From Hyphomonadaceae bacterium (GTDB taxonomy: Bacteria; Pseudomonadota; Alphaproteobacteria; Caulobacterales; Aquidulcibacteraceae), in NCBI GenBank assembly GCA_022841905.1, contig JALHQO010000009.1, positions 1-64,000 on the forward strand: 64,000 nucleotides of DNA. The letters run 5' to 3'. Under the pieces are notes generated by a model. That model was not told the DNA's origin. It saw only the letters and a list, made by a program, of their open reading frames with translations, and searched no databases. Below, piece after piece: positions 38,100 through 46,662 of the stretch (within the stretch, counting starts at the first letter, position 1; each line of letters begins with the position of its first letter). A program made the position numbers and the translations under genes.

Positions 38100-39805
38100 T
38101 CTTGTCCCCGTTGCTCGTCTTGCGGCGCCGCACTTTCATTGGCCGGCGCGAGAATGGTGGTTACGTTCAAGTTCGCCGGCCGCACGAAGCCGCCCGCTTC
38201 CATCCGTTTGTGCATGGCGACCATCAAGGCGTTGAACGCCTCAAAAAGATCGCCGAACTCGTCGCGTCGTTGGTGTGAGATGCGGAAGTCGAGATCGCCG
38301 CCTGCCGCATCGCGGAGCGCGAGGCGAAGCTGACGCACCGGCCCCAATATCCATTTGGTTGCGGCGATGGTGAGGCCAGCGACCAGGACAAGCGTGAGCA
38401 GGCCAAGCCCGATCATCATGATGCGCGAGATCAAAGCGGCTTGGTCGAGCGCGGTGCGCAGAACGCTGACTTCCACTGCGCCGACGTGATGGCCGGCGTA
38501 CTCGATGGGGCGGGTGAAGCGGAAACTCTGCGCACCGTCCGAGGTGCGCATCGTCGTTACGGTCACTTCGGTCGACCCGCTTTCGATGCGCCGGCCGGTT
38601 GGCTCCAAATAGCGCGCGCCGACGAGATCGGGTGTGCTGGCGGCCTGGATGACGCCTTCATGGTCCACGATCAGCATTTGCGTGACGTTTGGATCTTCGG
38701 CAGCGGCCATGACGAAGGCGCGCGTGGGCAACCAGTCGCGCTGTTCAGGCGGCAGGCCGATGTTTTCCGCTGCGGTCAACGCCGCATTGCTGGCGACGAA
38801 TGAGGCGATCGAGGCGCCGGAGGTGAGCGCCACCTGCTCCATCGCCGCATATTGGCGGTCCAGAACGAAGCCGATTCCGAGCGCCAGCACGGCGGCGGTG
38901 ATTGCGGTGGTGAGCAGCGCTGCACGCGCCGGCAGCGGCAACCGACGCTTGCCGCCATCGGCCTGAGTGTTCTCGAACGCCGCCTTCTCGCGCTGCAGCG
39001 CTTCCAACAACGCCGCGCCACTGGCGAAGCGCTTCTCCGAACGCTTCGACAGAAGCTTTTCGATGATGAAACGGAGACCGGCCGGGCATTCCGGCGAGAC
39101 CTGGATCGGCGCGGGGTCCTGTTGCGTGATCTGCAGCGCCAGCGTCGCAGCGCTTGCGCCGTTAAAAGCCGGACCGCCAGTGATCAATTCGTAGAGCAGC
39201 GCGCCGACGGAAAACAAATCAGATCGCCCATCGAGTTCGCGGCCGAGCGCCTGTTCGGGGCTCATGTAACGCGGCGTGCCAACAACCTGGCCGATTTGCG
39301 TGCGCACCATTTCGGCCGCTTGCGTTTCGGTGCACTGCTCGATGCGCGCTATGCCGAAGTCGAGAATCTTGAGCGTGCGGCCATCCTTGCCGAGCATGAT
39401 GTTGGACGGCTTTATATCGCGGTGAACGATGCCCTGGGCGTGCGCGTAACGCAGCGCTTCCGCCAGCTGGCAGCCAATGTCGATCACCTCGCCGATCGGG
39501 AACTGACCCTTTTGCTCCGCGATCTGATCGAGCGGAGCGCCATCGAGCAATTCCATGGCGATGTAGGGGAAGCCCTCGATCTCGCCGACGTCATAAATGG
39601 TGACAATGTTGGGATGCGACAGCGCGCCGGCGGCGCGCGCCTCCCGCAAAAAGCGCGAGGCAAACTGTGCATTTCGGCAATACTCGCGCTTCAGCACCTT
39701 GATCGCGAGCACGCGATTGATGCCGGGATCATAGGCGCGATAGACATTGGCCATTGCGCCCTGTCCGATCCGCGCCTGGATCTGGTATCTGCCGACGAGC
39801 TTCAT
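38087..39805 (-). CDS. Transmembrane Ser/Thr protein kinase with extracytoplasmic sensor and C-terminal HAMP
   Basis: In this 572-residue protein, residues 7-265 are a complete Hanks-type kinase. It has the glycine loop GQGAMANVYRAY, Lys36 in LAIKVLKR, catalytic loop IVHRDIKPSN (Asp130), DFGIAR (Asp149) and TPRYMSPEQAL. A membrane helix (about 292-313) leads to a 140-residue Cache-like outer domain (NVTQMLIVDHEGVIQAAS, then YLEPTGRRIESGSTEV). A second helix (about 462-484) and a HAMP domain (ATKWILGPVRQLRLALRDAA, EFGDLFEAFNALM) follow, with a short tail. HAMP domains normally feed a histidine kinase or cyclase placed after them; here the output kinase is at the other end. The gene is flush with the LysM gene stop. 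Confidence 0.92.
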   Translation of the reverse strand: MKLVGRYQIQARIGQGAMANVYRAYDPGINRVLAIKVLKREYCRNAQFASRFLREARAAGALSHPNIVTIYDVGEIEGFPYIAMELLDGAPLDQIAEQKGQFPIGEVIDIGCQLAEALRYAHAQGIVHRDIKPSNIMLGKDGRTLKILDFGIARIEQCTETQAAEMVRTQIGQVVGTPRYMSPEQALGRELDGRSDLFSVGALLYELITGGPAFNGASAATLALQITQQDPAPIQVSPECPAGLRFIIEKLLSKRSEKRFASGAALLEALQREKAAFENTQADGGKRRLPLPARAALLTTAITAAVLALGIGFVLDRQYAAMEQVALTSGASIASFVASNAALTAAENIGLPPEQRDWLPTRAFVMAAAEDPNVTQMLIVDHEGVIQAASTPDLVGARYLEPTGRRIESGSTEVTVTTMRTSDGAQSFRFTRPIEYAGHHVGAVEVSVLRTALDQAALISRIMMIGLGLLTLVLVAGLTIAATKWILGPVRQLRLALRDAAGGDLDFRISHQRRDEFGDLFEAFNALMVAMHKRMEAGGFVRPANLNVTTILAPANESAAPQDEQRGQEWSL

Positions 39806-40525
39806 CTAGTTGGCTCCGCCCAACGAAGCTTGCAGCCGCACCGCCCGATCAAGGTCGCGCTGTATGGCCGGATTGCTGGCGTCGAGGGCCCGGGCTTGGC
39901 GCAGCAAAGCCACCGCGCGATCGACGTTGCCGCCGTTCAAGTGCTGCAACCCTTGTAGGCGCAGCTCATTGGCGCGGCTGGCGTTGGCGCTGGGCGTGGA
40001 CGCCAGCGGCTGTGTTGGTCTGGGCGTTGCCGGAGACTCGGCGCCTGCCGATGGCGCGGACGCTACGGAGACGCCCTGGCGCCGCGGGATCATCAGCGTC
40101 TGCCCAGCCGAGAGTTGGTTCGGCGCATCGAGATCGTTGTAGCGAGCGAGAGCGTAAAAGAGCAGCGAGTCGCCGAGAAAGCGCTGGGCGATCTCCGACA
40201 TCGTCTCACCCTGGCGAACGGTGTAAGCGCGCGCCGTTCCTCCGCCCAACACTTCAGCCGGATCGCCATTGATCTGCTCCAGCAAGCGTGAAGCGGAGCG
40301 CAGATTGGGCTGCTCCTCGAGCGCCGCCTCGAGTTCAGCTTCGGCGCGGCGCGCGTCGCCCTCGCCGAGCAACTCGATGGCGACACGCACCCGCTCGCGC
40401 GGCGCGAGATCGGGGGTCACTGACGACGAGTTGGGCAACACATTGCCGATGTCGGGCATGTGCGAGCATGCGCTGGCGAGCATGGCCGCAAGCGCGGCCG
40501 CCATAACGCGGAATGGCCGTATCAC
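39806..40525 (-). CDS. LysM-domain lipoprotein with TPR-like repeats
   Basis: This 239-residue protein starts at GTG 40525, which overlaps the EAL gene stop (GTGA) and has AAGGAGA at eight bases. A lipoprotein signal ends at LASAC (Cys20), so the protein is anchored in a membrane facing the periplasm. Residues 40-90 resemble a TPR pair (RVAIELLGEGDARRAEAELE). A LysM peptidoglycan-binding domain occupies about 100-143 (YTVRQGETMSEIAQRFLGD and NQLSAGQTLMIP). After a Ser/Pro/Ala linker, a final TPR (LQGLQHLNGGNVDRAVALL) closes the protein. It could report cell-wall status to the kinase encoded next; that is inferred from position. Confidence 0.85.
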   Translation of the reverse strand: MIRPFRVMAAALAAMLASACSHMPDIGNVLPNSSSVTPDLAPRERVRVAIELLGEGDARRAEAELEAALEEQPNLRSASRLLEQINGDPAEVLGGGTARAYTVRQGETMSEIAQRFLGDSLLFYALARYNDLDAPNQLSAGQTLMIPRRQGVSVASAPSAGAESPATPRPTQPLASTPSANASRANELRLQGLQHLNGGNVDRAVALLRQARALDASNPAIQRDLDRAVRLQASLGGAN

Positions 40526-42210
40526 GAGAGACGTCTCCTTAATTCTTCTTGTTGACGGCGCACGGGCGAACCAAGACGCGCCGTCCACTCCGGGTCGGAA
40601 ATCGCTTTCAGAAAGTCGCCCGCGACAAGCGGGCGCGAGAAAAAGTAGCCCTGGAAGGTCGAGCAACCGAGCGCGTGCAAGGTCTCCACCTCTTCGAAGC
40701 GCTCAACCCCTTCGGCAAGCACGGCGAGTTCGAGCCCCGCCGTCAGATCGATGAGCGCTTTGCAGATGGTGCGGCTATCGGCGCGCTGATCGACATAAGA
40801 AACAAACTCGCGATCGATCTTCAGCTTCTGGAACGGCAAGCGACGCAGATAGGCCAAGCTCGAATAACCGCTACCGAAATCGTCTATCGCCAGACTAAAA
40901 CCAGCCGCGCGCAATTGTTCGAACATGGCGTGCGTGCGCGCCGCGTCTTCCATGGCGGCGGTTTCGGTCAATTCGAGTTCGAGTTGCGAGGGCTTCAGGC
41001 CATGCGAGGCCACCATCCGTTTCAGCGCGCTGACCAGCGAGCTATCGCGAAGCTGGTGCGCCGAAATGTTCACCGCCACCTTGAGATCATTGTGGCCGGC
41101 GTCGCCCCACTCGCGCAGCTGGCGGCAGGCGGCGTTGACGGTCCAAAGACCGATCTCATGCACCAGTCCGCTGTCCTCAAGGATCGGCACGATTTGGGTC
41201 GGCGAGATCATCACGTTGCTGGCGTTGCGCCAGCGCAGCAGCGCCTCGGCCCCGACGACGCGCCCCATCGCGAGATCGACGATGGGCTGATATTGGAGTG
41301 TTAGTTCGTTGCGCCGGATTGCGTGACGGAGATCCTGCTCGAGCGAAAAGCGCCGCCGCGCGACTTGTGGTGAAGGCCTGGCGAAGAAGGCGATCGCGCC
41401 CTCGGCCGTGCGCTGCGGCCGCGCCAGCGAGACGAAGGCGCGGTTCAAGAGATTGGCGGGCTCATCGGCATCGGCCGGATAGAGTGCAGCGCCCAGCTGA
41501 ATGTCGGGCGTGACCGTCGCCTCATTATCTTCGATATCGCGCATCAGCGCGTAGCCGATCGCTTCCAGTTCGGCCTGCGCTGCTTTCGTGTCCGTCCCCG
41601 CGCCAAACCAAACAGCAAAGCAGTCGCGGTCGACATGCGCGAGCGGACGGCCTGCACCGACAGAACCAGTAAAGCGCGCGGCAGTCGCCGCCAGAATACG
41701 ATCGGCGGCATCGACATCGAAGGCGACGATCTGATCGTAGTTCGCCAGACGGACTAGGCCCAGCAGAGCCGGCGTCGCGCAGAAAGCCAGATCCTGTGAA
41801 ACCGTCTCAAAGAAAACTTCCCGCCTTGGCAACCCGGAGACCGGGTGGCGCTGCGCCTGTTTGTCGAGCGCCTCTAGCCGAGCTGTGATGATCTGGAAGT
41901 TGGCGATGATCTGGCGATGATCATCAGACGTCGCGCTACGACCGGAATCTTGTTCTCGGACTTGACGATCAAGCATGCTTGCGATCGCAGCGATCGGCCG
42001 CAGCGAACGCACCAGGCCGATAAAACTGAGCAGCGTCACGCCGAGCGCCAGCGCCGCCAGCGGACGCGGCCCTTCTAGGGTCGCGCTCACATAGAGCAAC
42101 GCCAAGAGCGGAAAGAGCGAGGCCAGAACGGCGTAGGTGAGCGCGCGCGCGCAGACGCCGCGCGGCAGTAGCCGCGTCATCGTTTGCAGGCTGCTTGCCA
42201 ACGCACCCAT
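40522..42210 (-). CDS. c-di-GMP phosphodiesterase: EAL domain with degenerate GGDEF, membrane-bound
   Basis: In this 562-residue protein, two adjacent membrane helices (about 25-70) are followed by a coil and a degenerate GGDEF domain (about 120-275). The active loop there reads HVDRDCFAVWF instead of GGDEF, so no cyclase activity is expected. The EAL domain (about 290-545) is intact: EALLRW (Glu322), AVNISAHQL, ELTETAAM, IDDFGSGYSSL, KIDREFV, AEGVE and QGYFFSRPL. It should hydrolyse c-di-GMP. It is the first gene of the operon with the LysM lipoprotein, kinase, FHA and phosphatase genes. An inverted repeat sits directly before its ATG. Confidence 0.92.
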   Translation of the reverse strand: MGALASSLQTMTRLLPRGVCARALTYAVLASLFPLLALLYVSATLEGPRPLAALALGVTLLSFIGLVRSLRPIAAIASMLDRQVREQDSGRSATSDDHRQIIANFQIITARLEALDKQAQRHPVSGLPRREVFFETVSQDLAFCATPALLGLVRLANYDQIVAFDVDAADRILAATAARFTGSVGAGRPLAHVDRDCFAVWFGAGTDTKAAQAELEAIGYALMRDIEDNEATVTPDIQLGAALYPADADEPANLLNRAFVSLARPQRTAEGAIAFFARPSPQVARRRFSLEQDLRHAIRRNELTLQYQPIVDLAMGRVVGAEALLRWRNASNVMISPTQIVPILEDSGLVHEIGLWTVNAACRQLREWGDAGHNDLKVAVNISAHQLRDSSLVSALKRMVASHGLKPSQLELELTETAAMEDAARTHAMFEQLRAAGFSLAIDDFGSGYSSLAYLRRLPFQKLKIDREFVSYVDQRADSRTICKALIDLTAGLELAVLAEGVERFEEVETLHALGCSTFQGYFFSRPLVAGDFLKAISDPEWTARLGSPVRRQQEELRRRLS

Positions 42211-42240
42211 ACCAAACCCAGCTCCAAGCCCGAGTTTGGT
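42211..42240 (-). promoter_or_regulatory. Inverted repeat abutting the EAL gene start codon
   Basis: ACCAAAC at 42211-42217 and GTTTGGT at 42234-42240 form a perfect 7-bp repeat separated by 16 bases. The repeat touches the ATG at 42210. The only ribosome-site candidate (GGAG) lies in the loop. It could be an RNA hairpin that affects initiation or a repressor site. Confidence 0.4.
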
Positions 42241-42542
42241 TTACGACACGCTTCGCTTAATCCGCGTAAAGCAGCGTGATTAGCGTTTAGTGGATATGGA
42301 ACTTTTTGGCTCAAAAGCGGCAGTTTGATACCGTGCAAGCGCGGCTGATCGGAAAAACAGCGCGACGGTAGAGCGTACTGACAGCTACGGATTTAGCGGA
42401 TGTACGCTTCTCCAGGGCGCTGTTCACGGCATGCAACCTCGGCCCCCACTCCGCGTTCACAAGCGTCAGGAGCGGTCGATATGGGTGAGCACGGCGCTAT
42501 AGTGGAATCGGCATATCTCTCGATCGCGCCGCGTGATCGCAC
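42241..42542. other. Intergenic region between divergent EAL operon and glycosyltransferase
   Basis: These 302 bp are more AT-rich than their surroundings near 42240-42340 and should hold the promoters of both divergent units. I find no gene, RNA or strong repeat. TTGAT-ACCG-TGCAA at 42329 is a poor FNR-type half-match and I do not call it. Confidence 0.4.
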
Positions 42543-43631
42543 ATGAAAATCGCTCAGATCGCGCCGCTGGCCGAGCGCTGCCCGCCGCTGCTTTATGGCG
42601 GAACGGAGCGTGTTGTCTCCTATCTCACCGAGGAACTGGTCGATCAGGGCCACGACGTCACCTTGTTCGCCAGCGGCGATTCCATCACTGCAGCGGAACT
42701 CGATCCGTGCTCGGCCCTCGCGCTTCGGCTCAGCCCGAACGTGGTGGACGCCCTTCCGCATCACATGATCATGTTGGAGAAGGTGGCACGCCGTGCGCAC
42801 GAGTTCGATGTCCTGCATTTTCACATCGACCTCATGCACGCACCGGTCGTTCGTGACTTCGCGCATCGTACTCTGACAACGCTGCATGGGCGGCTCGACT
42901 TGCCCGACCTGCAGCCCTTTTACGCGGCGTTTCCGAATTTGCCGCTAGTCTCGATTTCCCACGCTCAACGGCTGCCGATGCCGCCGGTGAATTGGGTGGG
43001 CAACGTTTATCACGGCCTGCCGCGCGACTTGCTGAACTTTAGCGCCGCCCCGGCGGGCGATTACCTTGCCTTCCTCGGACGCATTTCGCCCGAGAAGCGG
43101 CCCGATCGCGCCATCGAGATCGCGGCGGGCGCGGGATTGCCGCTCAAGATTGCCGCCAAGATCGACAGAGTCGATCAAGCCTATTGGGATGAGCAAATCG
43201 CGCCGCTCGTTCACGCGCACCCTAATATCGAGTATGTGGGTGAGATCGGCGAGCAGCAGAAATCCGCATTCCTCGGCGCTGCTCGTGCACTTCTCTTCCC
43301 CATCGATTGGGAAGAGCCCTTTGGCCTCGTCATGATCGAGGCGATGGCGTGTGGGACGCCAGTGATCGCCTTCGGCAGAGGCTCAGTGCCGGAAGTCATC
43401 GATGACGGAGTGACCGGTTTCGTCGTCAGCAGCGTCGATGAGGCGATCGAGGCTATCAAGAAGCTCGATCATCTGGATCGCACACGCGTACGCGCTCGGT
43501 TCGAAGAGCGCTTTACGGTGGAACGCATGGCGCGCGACTATGTCGAGATTTATGCGCGACTGAGCACCGCCGCAGCCACGCCGGACTTCATCTCCTGTGC
43601 CGGGCGCGCGCCGGAACAGCTCGCCATCTAG
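42543..43631 (+). CDS. Family 4 glycosyltransferase
   Basis: This 362-residue GT-B enzyme starts with KIAQIAPLAERCPPLLYGGT, has VLHFHIDLMHAPV and the donor lobe FLGRISPEKRPDRAIEIA. The GT4 signature region follows: LFPIDWEEPFGLVMIEAMAC, then GTPVIAFGRGSVPEVIDDG, with the EX7E motif. It is related to glycosyltransferases found beside amylo-alpha-1,6-glucosidase-like genes in soil alphaproteobacteria; the pair may make or trim a small glucoside, which is inferred. The glucosidase gene begins 13 bp later. Confidence 0.9.
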   Translation: MKIAQIAPLAERCPPLLYGGTERVVSYLTEELVDQGHDVTLFASGDSITAAELDPCSALALRLSPNVVDALPHHMIMLEKVARRAHEFDVLHFHIDLMHAPVVRDFAHRTLTTLHGRLDLPDLQPFYAAFPNLPLVSISHAQRLPMPPVNWVGNVYHGLPRDLLNFSAAPAGDYLAFLGRISPEKRPDRAIEIAAGAGLPLKIAAKIDRVDQAYWDEQIAPLVHAHPNIEYVGEIGEQQKSAFLGAARALLFPIDWEEPFGLVMIEAMACGTPVIAFGRGSVPEVIDDGVTGFVVSSVDEAIEAIKKLDHLDRTRVRARFEERFTVERMARDYVEIYARLSTAAATPDFISCAGRAPEQLAI

Positions 43632-43644
43632 TCCGGAGACGCGA

Positions 43645-45831
43645 TTGACCGCCACAGCACACGCGCAGGAGGAAGTCGTCGCTGACGGCGGCCCCATCAT
43701 GATTCCGGCCCAGACATCGCTCCAGGAAAAGCGGCCGCGCGCGCTCAAGCATGGCGACACATTCGCGGTTTATGACCCCAACGGAGACATCCTCGCCGGC
43801 CCCGGAAGCGCCGAAGGCCTGTTCCACGCTGACACCCGCTATTTATCGCTGCTGCAACTCTCCTTGAATGGCGTGCGGCCGATGCTGCTCAGCTCCGGCC
43901 TGCGCGACGATAACGCGGCCTTGATCTGCGACCTCTCCAATCCCGATCTGTATGATGCCGCCGGTCATTGCTTGCTGAAGCACGATCAGCTTCACATCCG
44001 CCGCGTGCGCGTGCTCTGGGAAGCGACGGCGTTCGAACGCATCGCCGTCAAGAATTTCGCCGCGACCGCGCTCCGCATACGCCTCTCTATCGCGTTTGCA
44101 GCGGACTTCGCCGACATCTTCGAGGTGCGCGGCGCAACGCGTGAGCGCCGCGGGCGCAACGAGCTTGAGAAAGTAGGCGCAGATACCGTCACGCTGTGTT
44201 ACACCGGTCTCGATGAGCGCCTGCGCGAAACGCACTTACAGTTTGAGCCCACGCCCTCGTCGCTCACAGCGCGCTTGGCCGAGTACGTCATCGACCTGGC
44301 GCCCGGGCAGACGACGGCGGTGTTCCTAAATGTGGGCTGCGATACGCCGCCAACCACACAAGGGGCACGGCGCGCCTTCTTCCGCGCATTTCTGAGCGCA
44401 CGCCGCGCGCTGCGCGCCTCGTCATCGCAAGCGGCCTCCATCACCACCTCCAACCAGATTCACAACGAAGCGGTGCGGCGCAGCGTCGCCGACCTTTATA
44501 TGCTGTGCACGCAAACGCCGGAGGGGCTTTATCCCTACGCCGGCATACCCTGGTTCAGCACCGCGTTCGGCCGCGACGCCATCATCACCGCGCTTCAGAC
44601 CTTGTGGTTCGACCCGGAGATCGCGCGCGGCGTGTTAGGCCACTTGGCCGCCAATCAAGCGACCGAGATCGATGAACGCGCCGACGCCGAGCCCGGCAAA
44701 ATTCTCCACGAATTGCGCCGCGGCGAGATGGCGGAGTTGGGAGAAGTGCCGTTCCGCCGCTATTATGGCAGCGTCGATTCCACGCCACTCTTTGTGACGC
44801 TCGCCGGCGCCTATCTGGAGCGCACCGACGACATCGAGACGCTGCGCCGGCTGTGGCCCAACATTCAGGCGGCGCTCATCTGGATCGAAGTGTATGGCGA
44901 TCGCGATCGCGACGGCTTCGTCGAGTACTACCGCCAAACCGATCAAGGCCTTGCCAATCAGGGCTGGAAGGATAGCCACGACTCGATCTCGCACGCCGAT
45001 GGGGCGCTAGCGGCTGGCCCGATCGCATTGGTGGAGGTGCAGGCTTATGTCTATGCCGCCTGGCGCGCCGCGGCAGAGATCGCCCGCCGACTGGACGATG
45101 ACGAGCGCGCACGTGATTTCGATTATCGCGCCGAGGCATTACAGAAACGCTTCGATCAAGAATTCTACGACGAGGCCCTCGGCACTTACGTGCTGGCTCT
45201 CGATGGCGACAAGCGCCCCTGCCGCGTGCGCACCTCCAATGCGGGCCACGCCTTGTTCGCCGGCATCGCACTGCCCGAGCGCGCGGAGACGGTGGCGGCG
45301 ACGCTGATGGCCTCCTTCTCCGGATTTGGCATACGCACGCTCGCAACCTCGGAAGCGCGCTATAATCCGATGAGTTATCACAACGGATCAATCTGGCCGC
45401 ACGACAACGCGCTCATCGCCGCTGGTTTCAACCGGTACGGACTCCGGCAACATGCAGCGCGCATTTTTGAGGGCTTGTTCGACGCTTCAACCCACATGGA
45501 TCTCCGCCGCCTGCCCGAGCTGTTTTGCGGCTTCCCCCGTCAGCGCGGCGCCGGCCCCGTATTCTATCCCGTCGCGTGCTCGCCGCAGGCATGGGCGACG
45601 GCGGCGCCGATCCTGATGTTGCAATCGTGCCTGGGCTTAGGAATCGATCCACGCGGCAAACGCATCAGCTTCGACCGGCCAACCCTGCCAGCCTTCCTCG
45701 ACGACGTCGTCCTGCGCGGCCTTTCGGTTGGGAGCGAGAGGGTAGACGTCTCGCTCATGCGCTCCGGCGCCGACGTGCTCGTACAAGTCATCAAGCGCTC
45801 AGGCGACATCGAAGTCGTAACGACGGCTTAG
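43645..45831 (+). CDS. Glycogen-debranching/amylo-alpha-1,6-glucosidase-like protein, TTG start
   Basis: This 728-residue protein has an N-terminal debranching-enzyme beta domain (YDPNGDILAGPGSAEGLFHA, DTRYLSLLQLSLNG). A C-terminal (alpha/alpha)6 glucosidase domain follows, with YAGIPWFSTAFGRDAIITAL, HADGALAAGPIALVEVQAYV and MSYHNGSIWPHDNALIAAG. The WFSTAFGRD and NGSIWPHDN segments carry likely catalytic acids. Its length and layout match bacterial proteins annotated as amylo-alpha-1,6-glucosidase. I favour TTG 43645, which has GGAGA upstream, over ATG 43699. The substrate may be glycogen-like or the product of the preceding transferase. Confidence 0.88.
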   Translation: MTATAHAQEEVVADGGPIMIPAQTSLQEKRPRALKHGDTFAVYDPNGDILAGPGSAEGLFHADTRYLSLLQLSLNGVRPMLLSSGLRDDNAALICDLSNPDLYDAAGHCLLKHDQLHIRRVRVLWEATAFERIAVKNFAATALRIRLSIAFAADFADIFEVRGATRERRGRNELEKVGADTVTLCYTGLDERLRETHLQFEPTPSSLTARLAEYVIDLAPGQTTAVFLNVGCDTPPTTQGARRAFFRAFLSARRALRASSSQAASITTSNQIHNEAVRRSVADLYMLCTQTPEGLYPYAGIPWFSTAFGRDAIITALQTLWFDPEIARGVLGHLAANQATEIDERADAEPGKILHELRRGEMAELGEVPFRRYYGSVDSTPLFVTLAGAYLERTDDIETLRRLWPNIQAALIWIEVYGDRDRDGFVEYYRQTDQGLANQGWKDSHDSISHADGALAAGPIALVEVQAYVYAAWRAAAEIARRLDDDERARDFDYRAEALQKRFDQEFYDEALGTYVLALDGDKRPCRVRTSNAGHALFAGIALPERAETVAATLMASFSGFGIRTLATSEARYNPMSYHNGSIWPHDNALIAAGFNRYGLRQHAARIFEGLFDASTHMDLRRLPELFCGFPRQRGAGPVFYPVACSPQAWATAAPILMLQSCLGLGIDPRGKRISFDRPTLPAFLDDVVLRGLSVGSERVDVSLMRSGADVLVQVIKRSGDIEVVTTA

Positions 45832-45980
45832 GGGGCCCCTGCTCCTGCGCGGCGAAGCGATAGCCGACGACTTGGCTGTAGCGATAGTCCAAGCAGTCCG
45901 CGGCTGTCCGACGATTGGAGGAAACGCCTATCACCAGGGACGCGAGAATGGTGGTGGTGACAGTCGCGAGCGGACCGGTC

Positions 45981-46162
45981 TCTGCGGGAAATTCCCTGGT
46001 ATTCCCTGCAAACGTTTATCCATGCAGGGACTTTTTTCGCCGCAGGGCTCCGAAATCCACCGACGGCGCCGCCAAACCCCGTTGTTTCCCGGCTTTCCTT
46101 GGACGTTGGTCCAAAAAGACCGAATTTCATGCAGGGAAATTGAAATGGCCCTGCAGGGAAAT
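45981..46162. repeat. Cluster of short TGCAGGGAAAT-type repeats
   Basis: Variants of TGCAGGGAAAT occur at least five times in 180 bp, in both orientations. They include CTGCGGGAAATTCCCTGG at 45982, ATTCCCTGCA at 46001, CATGCAGGGA at 46021, CATGCAGGGAAATT from 46129 and CTGCAGGGAAAT at 46151-46162. The stretch has no credible gene although all frames stay fairly open. It may be a decayed repeat array or part of an element boundary. Confidence 0.55.
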
Positions 46163-46323
46163 GAGTGACGCGAAGCTGGGGCGCGTCGCGCGCACTGAGA
46201 TCGCTGTTTGCGTAGAACAGTGCGGCTGAACGCAGATACGCACCTCAATTTTCTTTCCCGCGCCTCAGCCGCGTGGGGCTTGATGCGGCGCGTCGTGATA
46301 GCCAACTCGGTAGGGTCAAGCGC

Positions 46324-46473
46324 CTCTGTGGCGCCGGATGCATAGGCTGGCGGCGCGATGCCCTGGTCGCAATCTCCGGCAGGGCCGAATGGCCTGCAGC
46401 TCTGTGGTGCGCGCGTGATGAGTGCTATGCGGTGGGCGCGATGCCCTCCCGCAGGCGCGGTTGGCGCGATGCC
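46324..46473. repeat. Degenerate tandem-like repeats with GGCGCGATGCC
   Basis: The 11-mer GGCGCGATGCC appears three times (46352, 46435, 46463), and CTCTGTGG twice (46324, 46400), giving an imperfect unit of roughly 76-83 bp. No gene is evident from 46163 to 46590. The block leads into the hairpin and the methyltransferase gene. Confidence 0.45.
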
Positions 46474-46590
46474 GCCGCGGGCGCCAGGGCGGCCTTCGCG
46501 TCGCTAGCCGAGTTGAGTACCCCGGGTGGACGAGCGCAGCGATTGCCTCGTTTGATCCGAAGGCGCCCGCGATGGGGCCTGGCCGCTCCC

Positions 46591-46651
46591 TCGTTTTCAA
46601 ATCCAACCCCAAGCGACCCGCCCATGCGGGCTGCGTCGCGTTTTGAAACGA
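46591..46651 (+). promoter_or_regulatory. Nested hairpin in the leader of the ParB-methyltransferase gene
   Basis: TCGTTTTCAAA (46591-46601) and TTTTGAAACGA (46641-46651) form an imperfect outer stem. Inside it are GCGAC/GTCGC (46613-46617, 46635-46639) and CCCG/CGGG around CCCATG. The ribosome site AAGGAG starts at the foot of the outer stem, 12 bp before the GTG. It could control translation or be a methylase-autoregulation site. Confidence 0.45.
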
Positions 46652-46662
46652 AGGAGCCCACT

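Noticed and set aside
36280-40525. A type VI secretion system locus
   Set aside because: Only regulatory-type kinase, FHA/TagH and phosphatase genes occur; no tssB, tssC, hcp, vgrG or clpV homologue is in the window.
40522-42210. Diguanylate cyclase activity of the EAL protein
   Set aside because: The GGDEF loop is replaced by VDRDCFAV, so only phosphodiesterase activity is supported.
42329-42342. FNR box TTGAT-ACCG-TGCAA
   Set aside because: The right half-site deviates from ATCAA, and neither adjacent gene is an anaerobic gene.
45981-46473. CRISPR array
   Set aside because: Repeats are short, irregularly spaced, in both orientations and without uniform spacers; no cas gene is near.
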